Part shown: piece after piece, positions 40,601 to 52,600 of the stretch | How positions within the stretch are numbered: position 1 is the stretch's first letter | How the letters are laid out: every line of letters begins with the position of its first letter | Origin: Colias croceus | Taxonomy: Eukaryota > Arthropoda > Insecta > Lepidoptera > Pieridae | NCBI RefSeq assembly: GCF_905220415.1 | Contig: NC_059546.1 | Span: 5,270,001 to 5,334,000, forward strand | Reading direction: 5' to 3' | DNA: 64,000 nt | Position numbers and translations under genes: made by a program | The notes under the pieces: generated by a model | The model's database searches: none | Seen by the model: the letters and a program-made list of their open reading frames with translations, nothing else | Told to the model about the DNA's origin: nothing

Positions 40601-43600
40601 GTTTTCTTTGAATCGTAGTTGCTTCATTTATTTATTTTTAATCATTTTACATAATATGTTTTATATTTTATAAATATATCATTTTCATTATTTAAGTAGA
40701 TAAAATAAATTATGTAACGGTTTTATAAGAAAACACATTATAGTTAGGCGACGGTGATTTCTTCCAGGCAAAAGATATTCATCAGCTCAATAAAATTGAA
40801 CAGTATGTTAGTTATTCTTTAGATTCACAATTGTAATGAGCATTTCCGCATGCAAGTTGTATAGTAGTTTAGATATATCATAGTTTTTACATATTAAAGT
40901 TCCAACAAAACCCTCAAATTTTTTAGTAGAGTTGAGCAAGATAATTTGAAAAATGTGCCGTGTTAAGTATTATAGAAAAGGTTAGTTCGTTGGTAATTAT
41001 TATTTCTTCTTCATTTACATGTTGTTAGTAAAAATAAACTTTAACTAACAGTCAAAGTAGTCAAAGTATAATATTGTAACATTCATTCATCATTTTTTGT
41101 ATAGGCGATATAAACGTAGTATGTTCTTTTTGTAATGCTTTATAGTGTAAGGCGAGTCGGCTTTCGTTTGAAGATACACCGGAACCTTTCACAAAATCAC
41201 TACTTTTAGAGGAACATACTGTGCAATTAGCGTTTAGCTACTATTATGTATTCTGTGGTGCAATGTAAACTGTTATTAGACAATATTCGCTCTTATAGTA
41301 GTGCGTTTCAAATGATCCTTTGGTGCTCAATAATTATCAGAAGATCCGTTCATGCTTACTTTTAAGATACAAGGTCAAGTTTACCATTTGATAGGATCCC
41401 TTTTGCCTGAAGGCCAAGCTAAGTTTGTTTAAATATATTTTGTATTCGACTACAACGAATCGTGGAATACAAGAAATCAATATTTCTCAAATTTAAAACT
41501 GAACTCATTTCACAATTTTAGAACAGGTTAATTCGTATGTATGCAGTTTTAAATCGACATTAGAAGCTTTTCCTCAAGATGGTGATATCGGCACTCAGGA
41601 ACTCCCTGGACGTGTTATAACGCCCAGGCCACAGTATTACAATTTTTCCTACAGTAGGGCGACGAATGTATTTTCGCATAGCAACGGAGGGGAACTCGCG
41701 GGGGGTCAAGTGACGCGGGCCACGTACCACAAACATGCTTAGTTTGTGGTATCGAGCGCGAAAGATAGTCATCGTGTTTTTAGTAAAGTTACTATGTAAA
41801 CTAACGTAATTTAATACTTAGGTACATATTCTATAATGGTGTGCTCAAACTGTTAATCTACATTTAATTTAGATTATTATTTGATACTAAGTAATGTAGA
41901 ATTTAAACCACATTCATGTTTTCTTCAGATTTTAAGATTTTCTTATCAGAGTGTTCAATTTTAATGTAGTTAAATTTTATAATAGACAATAATTAAGAAA
42001 ATTTTAAAATAAAGTGTCACGTATTTTTTTTAAACGACGAATGACGAAAAACGACCTAATCGCGGACGAAGTCGCGGGCAACAGCTAGTTATCAATATTA
42101 TTTCTAAATGTATGAATGCCTTTTTTAGTTATAGGCCTAACGTTAATTCTTTTGAATGTAGGTATGTAATCCCACTCAAAAACTACTTTCTGGCCACAGT
42201 GATCCGAAGTTAGTGTGTTGAGAATATTTTTTTCTAAACAGTTGCAATCACAATATATATTGTCAATACAAGTTGCAGAAGTAGGTGTTATTCGTGTAGG
42301 TTGATCAAAAAGTTTATACAGATTAAATGAATGAAACAAATTAACTATTCGTGTAGCCGTTTGTGTGTGTGAAAGTAAATCAATATTAAAATCACCACAT
42401 ACTATTACCTTCTTTTTACTCCTGCCTAAACGCTTTAATATTTCTTCCATGACTGTCTCAAACATATTATAGTCACTGGAAGGAGGTCTGTATACGCAAA
42501 CAATAATGTAACGCTCAAGCTCAACACAGGACTGTTCAATGGTGCGTTCTACAGAAAGGCTAACAATGTCAGTTCGTTCCTTGCATTTTAAACTATTGTG
42601 TACAAAAATAAGAGAACCTCCATGAATAGCGTTTGTCCTAAAGTATATACTTTTTAATTTATGATTATCAATATTTATTAACAACTGACATTGTTTAAGC
42701 CAATGTTCTGTTACACAAAATATATTTAATACTATTATGATTTAAAAATAATTCTATTTCTAATAGTTTGCTAGCCAAGCCTTGAATGTTTTGATGCACA
42801 ATAGAAAAAGACTGCTTAGCTGTTGTCTTATAAACTAGTTTAAATCTAGCTTAGGGCTAGTTTGTCTGTCAACACTTAACCTAGGTTGATGTATATAATT
42901 ACTACTACATAAAATTATAGTAGATCGATGGTCTGATACCGAACATGTACCAGACTGGTTAATATTATATGCTATTACATAGCAAGTTCTCGCTTATATC
43001 TATATGGCAGATATATTATATATTCTTTGTCAAACAAAAAGATTTTGTACAAGAATTAAGGTCAAAATATATCAATGCATCACTATGATGATTTGTTAAA
43101 TTATATAATTTTAAGTTAATATTATAGATAAATTTATTTTGATTTTGTGTCAAACCAGGCAAATATGGTAATGTACACAACATAAATTTGCATTTTGTCT
43201 CACTACTAATTTTCAACATTTTTTGAAATCCTATATCAATGTCATGTTTTTTTAAATTAAGACTATCTCCATATAATATAACAACAATATTATTTCCATT
43301 AAAACTAAAATTATCTAATGAATTCATGATATATGTAAATGAACTATTAGGAGTACAAAAATTAGTTACTTTATGCCCTAAGTTGTTAAGCAAAGCGCCA
43401 AATCCCTGACCAATGTTATCTGACAACACAATAATTTCCTGCATGGAAAGATGTTTTGTATTACTTGATGAAATTGTTGCCGTGGATGGAATACTATGCA
43501 TGTCAGTGCAGTCAATGGGCTTATGGGGCGACGGTTGCTCATTGTCACTTATGGAACACTTACATACATAGTTATTGGTCAGAGACTCAAAACGATCCAT

Positions 43601-46600
43601 ATTTTCATTGCTTAACTTTATGAGGTAGTCTGCCTCTTTTATGTGCTCATTAATTTGTAACTGGGCAACAGAATATTTTTGGTTAAGGTCATGTAATATA
43701 TCATTTAATGAGTCTATTTTCTCCTTAAGTTCGGTAGTTTCCACTTCATATATCATTTTATAATGTTCTAAGTCCCTATGATATCTATCTAACTCTTTCA
43801 CAAGGCTTTTATTTTTATTTTGCAATTGTGCTACATTTCTTAATGAAAATCTATTTTTAATTACTGATTTTGTGTGCTTAATAAACCTACTTAATTTAAG
43901 AAATTTTTTTAATTTATTGTGTGAATTTAACTTGATTTTTCTATTGTTTTCAAAGCCACTTAACTGTCCACATTCAACCAATTCACCATAAAGACTGTTG
44001 GATGAATTGCATAGCCGCTTGGAGTTATCCTCTTGAACCTCCATTAAACTGCATTCCAGTTCAACGATACGACTGAGAGCCTTCTCGTGGTCATCGGAAC
44101 ACTGTTGGAAGCTGTCAACAATGTCTTGGAGGGCTGTGCACTTGTTTTGGCTGTCCATATATTGAGTGTGGAGTTCAGCTAGCTCGGCCTTCAAACTTGT
44201 GTTCTTTTTTATTATTTTCTGGATTTCAATTTCATGTTCCTCTCTCTCCAGCAAGAGTTGTTCACAAAGGGATTGTGAAGCCTTTAAGTCCTGTAATGTG
44301 GCCTTTAGTTTGTTTTCCATGTCTTTGGCCACTGCCTTGCGGGTCAGCATGTTGTAATTTTAGTTGCTGAAACAGGTGAAATAGATGTTAAAAAAATTGT
44401 ATGTATGATGCAATTATACCAAATCTAAAAATTGAATTATCCAGGTACTAACTACTAAGCTTAATATCCGTAAGAAAATTCACACTCGATTCTCGAAAGT
44501 CGACAGTCGACACAGAAAATGAGACCAAAACATTAGTATTATTTACCTCTACAATGACTGATTAACAAATAATTGTCATACGCCCAGCGACCAAACGGCT
44601 GAAGATAGGGACACATTTTGGATCTATTTCGTGATGTGGTAGGCGAACAATAAGGTGTTTTGAATAAGAATAATTCGAATAACGAATTACACACGAAAAA
44701 AGAAAATAGCTGAGGCTTCTATGTTACATAAACTGTAAGAAGAATGAGTGTAGTACAGTTAGTTACGCCACTATTTTATCCAATTTCAATTTTGTTTTAA
44801 GTTTAAAAAAAAAAAAGTGAGTGTTATAAAAAAGTTTTCAAGGTAAAGAAGATGCAATCGCAAATGCCATCGCAAATGCTTTTGCGCGTTCGCAAGCGCG
44901 TTCGCAGGCGCGTTCGCAGGCGCGTTCGCAGGCGCGTTCGCAGGCGCGTTCGCAGGCGCGTTCGCAGGCGCGTTCGCAGGCGCGTTCGCAGGCGCGTTCG
45001 CAGGCGCGTTCGCAGGCGCGTTCGCAGGCGCGTTCGCAGGCGCGTTCGCAGGCGCGTTCGCAGGCGCGTTCGCAGGCGCGTTCGCAGGCGCGTTCGCAGG
45101 CGCGTTCGCAGGCGCGTTCGCAGGCGCGTTCGCAGGCGCGTTCGCAAATGCGTTCGCAAATGCGTTCGAAAATGCGTTCGCAAATGCGTTCGCAAATGCG
45201 TTCGCAAATGCCTTCGCAAATGCCTTCGCAAATGCCGGCGGCACAGCCGCCGGCCGTGCCACTGGCATTTGAGGTTCGAAGACCTGAATATGACTTTGGG
45301 TACATACAGTTGCTAGTTAAATATTATTTTTTTATTGTTGCCCCACCTTGAGCCCATGGCTAGCTACGCCCATGCAGCAACTAGTCATTAATTAATGTCA
45401 AATGTCAAATTCAAATTAGCAACCTTATGCAGGTATTGCAATACAATCATGTTATATTTAAATTACATCATATTATCGGTTACATTTAAATTTTACAATA
45501 ATCAGATTAAAAGAACAACAATAATTATTATAGTATACAATTTATATCTGTCCGGAATTATACATAACTAGCTGCTCCGCGCGGTTTCACCCCCGTGGCT
45601 CCCCTCCTGCTGACCATAGCGTGATGAAATATAGCCTATAACCTTCCTCGATAAATGAGCTATCTAACACCGAAAGAGTTTTTCAAATCGGACGAGTAGT
45701 TCCCGAGATTAGTGCGTTCAAACAAACAAACTCTTCAGCTATAAAATATTAGTATAGATATACGTAGTATATTATTATTAGTCTGTGGTATAGATAATAA
45801 AGTGGGTTTTTGGATTCGTAGGATAAGTTAGTTTAAGACGTAAGTAAAATCATATTGTGATGTGTAAACTATCATCATACTAGAAAGCAATATAAATAAA
45901 TAAACTTACACTGTAACTAAGTCGGTCGATACGGCAATAAAACATTTATTACATACACTTGTAGTATAGCGAGCGGCAATTAAAAGTTGAAACTTTTAAC
46001 GGGGTACTCAAGTTTCATAGGTTATTATTGTACTGAAATAAATTTACTAGACACCATTATGTGGATTATGTTTTTAATATGATAATGATACGTTAGCGAC
46101 ACCACAGAAGTGATACGTTCAATTTATTTTATGGCTTCTGACGAATATAATGCGACAAATTTTGAGTTATATTTATAACTATAGAGATACCCTTTGTACG
46201 CCCGGACAGTACAGTTGCAACAGAATAATTTTGTTTTGCCTATACTTACACATTTGTCATTAAGTACACGTTATATTATATTCATAATATAACAAATTTT
46301 TATACATATTGTTATAATATGATTTATTTTTTTCTATCAATGTATGAATGTATTCAAAACTTCACCCAAATAGGTAACTTTTAAAACAATTAATGCGAAT
46401 TTTCTTTAGTGGTAGTACTTACCTAATTTTAAAGTAACTTTTACGTTAAGGTGTATAACAAATTTTTAATTCTCTGTTCTCATCGTATTACTTTAACTAA
46501 TGCCATTAAATTTAGTGCACCGAATATTTAATTTTCCATTATTCATATTAGTTCAAATTTTTCAATATTTTACTTGCCAATTTTACAAAAGTTAGTAGGT

Positions 46601-49600
46601 AATCATTTTGTTTGTAGCACTATTAAAAATAAGTAATTTAGTCGTTTTGTTTTTTCACGACTCTATAGTACAATTTGCGTAATGTACTGTTTTTCTCTTT
46701 TTGTTATATTATGAATTGTACAGTTATTGAAATGTGTTCTACTCATCCTATACATGCGATTTTTTTATTTACACATAGATTCTTGTAGTCGCAAGTCATG
46801 GTTTTTTAATAATTCAGGTATTCAAATAAAAATGTAACATACCACGACATAGGCACGCAATGTAGAGTTCCGTAGTTACTAAGGATACAGGTACTTAAGT
46901 CATAATGTAACTAAATTTCAATAGAATTTTGTATAAAACTTTACTACATTCAAAATTTTATGTTTTCCAAGTACTCGTACATCTTATAAGTTGTTCTATT
47001 GTTACTCCTTAACGTAGAACTTGTTTGAGATAGTTCTCCTTGAAATTTTTGTTACGGCACTTGTATGTTTTTGACTTTTTCTAAAAAGAGCATGAACGCA
47101 GAAGAATTTGATTTGATTAGAAAACATCATTCATTTTCCAATATATCTATACTTACTTATAATACTATACATTTGTAGGTGGTAATATTTGGAATCTGAT
47201 GATTAAAATTATTTCTCTAGCATAAAGAAGAGGCTATTTTTCCCGTCTCGGCAATGTTTCATTATTAGCGGATGAACTAAACTAGCAAACTCTTCAGCTT
47301 TGTAATATTAGTATAGATTGGTACAAAACCATCAATGATCTGTATTTTGTTTACAGGTCGAGAATTACCAGGTCAAAATGTAGTATCTGTTGCACCCATT
47401 GAAGTCCCAGATGGTAAGTCGAAAATATATTTTCACAATATGATCATTATTAATCAATAAAAGTTTTGATATTTTGATCACACTTTCACACTTTTGAAAA
47501 GTAGAGACTGCGCTCGTAACTTCAATTGCGCGTGTGTAGATTCAAATTCTAATAATTATTAACCAAAATTAATTAAATGATGCCGAGATAGTTCTCGATG
47601 CTATTAGTATAGCATAACAAAAACAGTTTCATCAAAAATATTAAAGCATAAAAACAATATTAATTTAATGATCTTTTAAGTATTTTGCTGGCATATAAAA
47701 AGAAGTAAATACATTATATGCGCTTTATAAATAACATAGCGTGGGCAGTATCCTCTTGTTACCTACATAATGTTTCTATTAAAACCAGCATACGCTTTCT
47801 TTTTATAAACTACAGTACTTAATCATACGAGATATAAACTAAAATATTATTCCATGCATTTATTATGTCATGAAAACGCAGTATAATATGCACGTTAATA
47901 ATTCAGTTTTAAATTGTATAAATCTATGAATAAATAAAACAGGAACACATTTCTCAGAAACACAGTTAAAACGGCGGATTACCAAATCTATTTGTCACCC
48001 GGTTAGAGGTATCGTACGGGGCTTGTTCAGCTGTTATTTCTCTACATTAATTATTTCAATGGCACTACAGCAAAGCTGCAGACGTAATTCTCCCTAATTA
48101 GCGCTATACACAGCTATATTAATACGAGAAATGGTCCTTTTTACATAAATAAGAATGTAAAATGTTTGCATGAGTAACCAAAAGTGAAATAAAGGTTTTA
48201 AGTTGTTGTGAGAGTTATAATGTAGTTGGTAGCCGCGCGGTCCTTTGACTTAAAAACTTTTGACTAAAATTTAGTGCTTAGTTTTACAAGCTTTTATGCA
48301 AAATAACTTCCTTATTTTCAATTTACTTATGAGGGTGCTGTTCGTTATTTACACGGCGGACTACGTAATAAAGTGTATAAACTTTTAGGGCCGATTTTTC
48401 AATGCTTGGATAAAACTTATCCGTCCAATAAAGTATTACACGATAATATTAAAATGACACGTAAACTGTCAAATACGGGCAATTAGAATACGTTTTTAAA
48501 ATGGTGGTTTTATACATTATTCGACGAATAAGTTTTATCCAAGCATTGAAAAATCGGCCCTTAGAACATAAATCTAGTAAATAGCAATTTTAAACGGATT
48601 AACAGAAATGTACATTTAAAAAATACGTCTAAAAATAAATTCTAGCTCTAGTCGTCGAGCTATTAACAATACAAATTTTAATAACCATTTCAGGGTAAAA
48701 CGACTGATTGTTCGCGACAAATTGCTTCGCTTAGATTACTTACGTGATAGTAATAAGTGGAGTTTTGTTCGGAAATGGCAACTTTTGTTATTTTCAGAGA
48801 AGTAAAATACCCGCCATTTAAACTTGTGCAGTGTTGCCATTTTACAACAAAATTTTTTTTTTATTTTTTTACATGTTTTTAATTCATAGCAATTAAATTA
48901 CTATACAATTACAGAAATCTGTCATTTAAGTAAAATAGTTCAGCTTGAAATTTGTAATACCATCTTTTATTTTCCTACTCCATTTTATTGCTTACGTACA
49001 AAACAAACATAAAAATTGATAGCTAATTCAGTTACACTTTTCCATTAACGTGAACAAAGAACAAAGCAAATAATAGAAAGGCTTTGGATTAGCAGTTACG
49101 GTCTACGGATACGATATAATACATTAATATAATAATGAACTATAACTACGTTATTCATCTAACTAGTGTTCCACTCACAAGCTTCAACCTTTTAAAGGTT
49201 CTGAGCACTGAACATATACCTAATATGTGTTCTGTGGTGCTGACTTCTGAGCCATAATTTACTATACTATTTGGCTGTAGGGATGGTCGGCGCTATCCCG
49301 ATGTTTTCTTTTGTCCAAGTGCGGTGTTGACGGATTTTATTGCAAACTCGTTTCTTAATCTCAAATCACCTTCTTTTGATTATAAGTACCAGGCCCAAAA
49401 ATCTCACTCAACCAACGAATTAACGCGAATGTGTTAAAATTCATTTAACAAACATGTTTCAGGATTTTAATTAAGATTTACACTCATTATATTGTATACA
49501 TATTTAAAGTAAAATGTACAGAGATTCTTAGAACTAATAACATGTTAAACGTGTACTTCAATCATGCTACCGACTACAGATACAAAACGTTGGCTTTATT

Positions 49601-52600
49601 TTATAACTAGCTGCTCCGCGCGGTTTCCCACCCGTGGCTCCACTCCTGTTGGTCGTAGCGTGATGATATATAGCCTATAGCCTTCCTCGATAAATGAGCT
49701 ATCCAACACCGAAAAAATTTTTCAAATCGGACCAGTAAGTAGTTCCCGAGATTAGCGCGTTCAAACAAACAAACTCTTCAGCTTTATAATATTAGTATAG
49801 ATTAAATATAATTGAATGTTAATTTAATATAATCATTTTCAATCGAGGTTGTATATTGATGTTAATGACTGCTGTGGATATTAATGACAAATGATAAATA
49901 AATAAATACTTATGACCCATAGCACAGAATACATAATAGTAGCTAAACGCTACCCATAGCCAATTTAATTTGAATATCACTTTAGCATTTGTAACAAAGA
50001 TAAAATATATTGCATATTTGGTAATTGTAATAATTTACACCTGAAATCAAATAGTAAATTGATAATATTATCTGAATTCAACTCAAGTGGATAATAAGGA
50101 GGATAATAGTATTGGTGTCCTTGTCAGCTGTATCGATCAAATAACCAACAAATCATTGCCTACAAAGTAAAACTGACTCAAATGAGACATCAATTTATTA
50201 TGTGAACAAATTGTTTTGCTATCTTTATGATATTATGTACGAGTAGGTAGCTACAGGGATTAATAAGTTCATTTTTAATTATTGTGTTATTATCAGCGGC
50301 ATTAAAGTAATCAAATGCTAATTAAGTTTTTAATTATAACGATGTAATTTAAGGTTAGATTGTAAAAAATTGATATGAAAATTGTGAAATGCCTCAATTA
50401 ACAAAATACAAAACATAGGTAGTATAAATTTACCATACAACACCTTGTATTAATAACTTTAATTTTTTTTATGTATATTATTTAATGTTTTTATTTATTG
50501 ATAAGTACAATGACTACCATTTATTTCGTTTATTAATATTCGTATTTTATATAATTGATTTCATTACGTGTAGGTAATGCTTTATTTAACTTTCACACCC
50601 ATCATTATAATACTAGCTTTCCGCCTGCGGCTTCGCCCACGTTTTAAAAGAAAAACCCGCATAGTTCTCGTTCCCGTGGGATTTCCGGGATAAAACCTAT
50701 CCTATGTGTTAAGCCAAGTTATCGGTTCTGTAGTATTTGCGTGAAAGAGTAACAAACATACACATACCTTTTTTTTTTTTTTTTTAGTGGGGAAATCTTG
50801 CATAGATACCCACGGCCTCCGGGGAAGAGGCCGTGGGTTATGTCGGATTCCTACCGACCAAAAACCCCACTGTGTTCCGTCAAGCCGCATCAAACTCAAA
50901 CTCAAACTCAAACATTCATTTATTCAATTAGACTACTATTTAGTAGCACTTTCGAATCGTCATTACATAATTATTTTAACATTTACCACCGATTCGGAAA
51001 GCAGTGATCTATGGAGAAGAATCGGCAAGAAACTCCATAGTTGCTCTTTTAAAATCATGTAAATATTACAATATATGAAACTTATATCTAACTACATAAT
51101 ATGCCAATGATCAGCGACAGGGCCACGGGTATGAAACATACACATACCTACACAGTACACATCCATCCTCACAAACTTTCGCATTTAAAGGATAGGATGA
51201 ATTTGTTTACTGTATATATATACGTTAAATTTGAATTAAATAAATATAAACAGGTTAATATAATAATTAATAATAAATTATTTTTGAAATATAACGATGT
51301 TATACAATGTTCTGCAGGCCAAGTATACTTAATAATTTTCAATAACCTTGACTTGTTTGTGTAAATGAACTTGTTTTACCTCCAATAAAATATGATTGGT
51401 ATTTTTAACATCTCTGGGGCTTCTCTGGGGAATCAAAATTATTCTTTAATATTACACTCCCGCAACAAAATAATTTTCTCACAATTTTCCTAGTATAATA
51501 TTTTAATACCAGAAATTAATTTGACAGATAAACTTACTCCATGAGAAAGCTATATTATGTACTAGAGGTCCGCCCCGGCTTCGCCCGTGGTACATATTTC
51601 GCAATAAAAGGTAGCCGAGAAGGTCCTTTCTCGGGTATCAAAATATCTCCATACCAAATTTCATGCAAATTGGTTCAGTAGTTTAGGCGTGATTGAGTAA
51701 CAGACAGACAGACAGAGTTACTTTCGCATTTATAATATTAGTATGGATAATATAAATATGTACCTAATCTACTTAAATAGACTTCAAAAATATCGAAACA
51801 TAAATCTTTGTAGAAAAAGTACGTAGGTAGTTATGTAATGTAGGTACGTAAAAATAAATATTTTTATTGTATCATGGTTAATTGTGTACATGACTACGTA
51901 CTATTTTGTGTGTACCTAACTGTTGAAAGATTTAGTTACGACTAGCTTTCCGCCCACGCCTCGCCTGCGATTTCAAAGAAAAACCCGCATATTTCTCGTT
52001 CCCGTGGGATTTTCGGGATAAAACCCATGTGTTAATCCAAGTTACCCTCTATATGTGTGGTAAATTTCACTGTACCTAATCGGTTCAGTTGTATTTGCGT
52101 GAAAGAGTAACACAAACTTTCGCATTTATAATATTAGTAGGAAGTCGGATGTTTTAAAGATACACTTTTGTAGAATTATTTTCCTTTGGTTTCAAGGTTT
52201 GGTCGTACATTATTATGGAAAATTTACGTTTAGCTCCCACTACTAAGGCTTCTGCCATGTTCTTAGAATTACAGATTTTATAACTATAAAATTAATTTGA
52301 AGTAATTTTCTCATAATACTTGAAAATAATACCTACCGAGATAAAGTATTTGAACTTAATAATGCTATATTTCAACTATTTATCATTTATAAACTTTCCA
52401 CAATTTATTAACCAATATAATATGACAAAAATGGGTAAGTAATTACACCATTTGTAATCTAATTTTTTTTAAATATGTTCACTATTCATAAAATTCGAAA
52501 ACGATTCGATCGTTCAACACAATAATATGTATAATGCATCGTGCAAGTAGGTACCTACTTTATACGCTACACGTGTCGCCAAATGAACTCTGTCTTCATT

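Larger units (their letters stand above)
38660..42088 (+). mobile_element. Helitron-B copy 2, 3.43 kb, inserted in the CR1 LINE
   Basis: It begins TCTATACATATAATAAAATC after host A (38659) and ends GGGCAACAGCTAG before host T (42089), with no target duplication, as expected for rolling-circle insertion. It is a close reverse-complement copy of 3422-6079. It lacks that copy's minisatellite but has about 920 bp of its own at roughly 40780-41698. It includes the same nested small Helitron, the tandem duplication (about 39080-39420), a longer (TTTGTCTG)n run and the candidate captured gene. No Rep/helicase is present. Confidence 0.88.
36178..44839 (-). mobile_element. CR1-type non-LTR retrotransposon, nearly full length
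   Basis: Transcribed right to left: 5' UTR, ORF1 (43016-44350), ORF2 with an N-terminal apurinic endonuclease and a reverse transcriptase, then a short 3' UTR ending in degenerate (TTTGAG)n. The microsatellite-like tail and esterase-type ORF1 are CR1-clade traits. AAGGTA at 36172-36177 and again at 44840-44845 may be the target duplication, which is why these boundaries were chosen; they are tentative. The copy is dead: ORF2 has frameshifts and insertions. A second, truncated 3' tail of the same family lies at 50891-51107. Confidence 0.8.
36112..45374. mobile_element. hAT-like element with 8-bp target duplication, split by a CR1 LINE
   Basis: Both ends begin CATGGGCGTAGC in inverted orientation, and 'ggtggggc' follows near each end. 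The target duplication CAGCAACT is perfect: 36104-36111 and 45375-45382. Eight-base duplications and a CA-GGGCGTAG-type terminus are hAT features. The element's own DNA is a left arm of about 66 bp and a right arm of about 530 bp that contains a minisatellite; everything between is inserted LINE. No transposase is present, so it is a non-autonomous (MITE-like) hAT. Confidence 0.85.
35932..45384 (+). mobile_element. Outer Helitron of the nested stack
   Basis: Its 5' end TCTATACTTACTAATATTAT is at 35932 after host A. Its 3' end CAGCAACTAG finishes at 45384 before host T. Without the inserted hAT it would be about 182 bp. That matches the family at 45568-45758 and 49617-49801, which share 'gctgaagagtgtttgt'-like and 'gtgttggRtagctcattta' segments. 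The hAT insertion split it ten bases from its 3' end. Confidence 0.85.
50613..51197 (-). mobile_element. Helitron interrupted by LINE debris
   Basis: The 3' end (CTAG at 50613-50616) and body 'aaaacccgcatagttctcgt' match the 51943-52142 family. The body stops at 50768 and resumes at 51149 with 'tacacagtacac' and 'acaaactttcgcattta'. Without the insert it would be about 205 bp, the family's length. The 5' end near 51197 is slightly degenerate. Confidence 0.75.

Noticed and set aside
38660..42088. TA target duplication, hence a Tc1/mariner-type insertion
   Set aside because: Reading the flanks as TA/TA would place the end at CTAGT and break the LINE frame; TC...CTAG between A and T keeps the frame and fits copy 1, whose outer flanks do not share TA.
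44786..45316. Frames of 135-160 residues on both strands
   Set aside because: All arise from a 12-bp tandem repeat that contains no stop in any frame; none has a non-repetitive domain.
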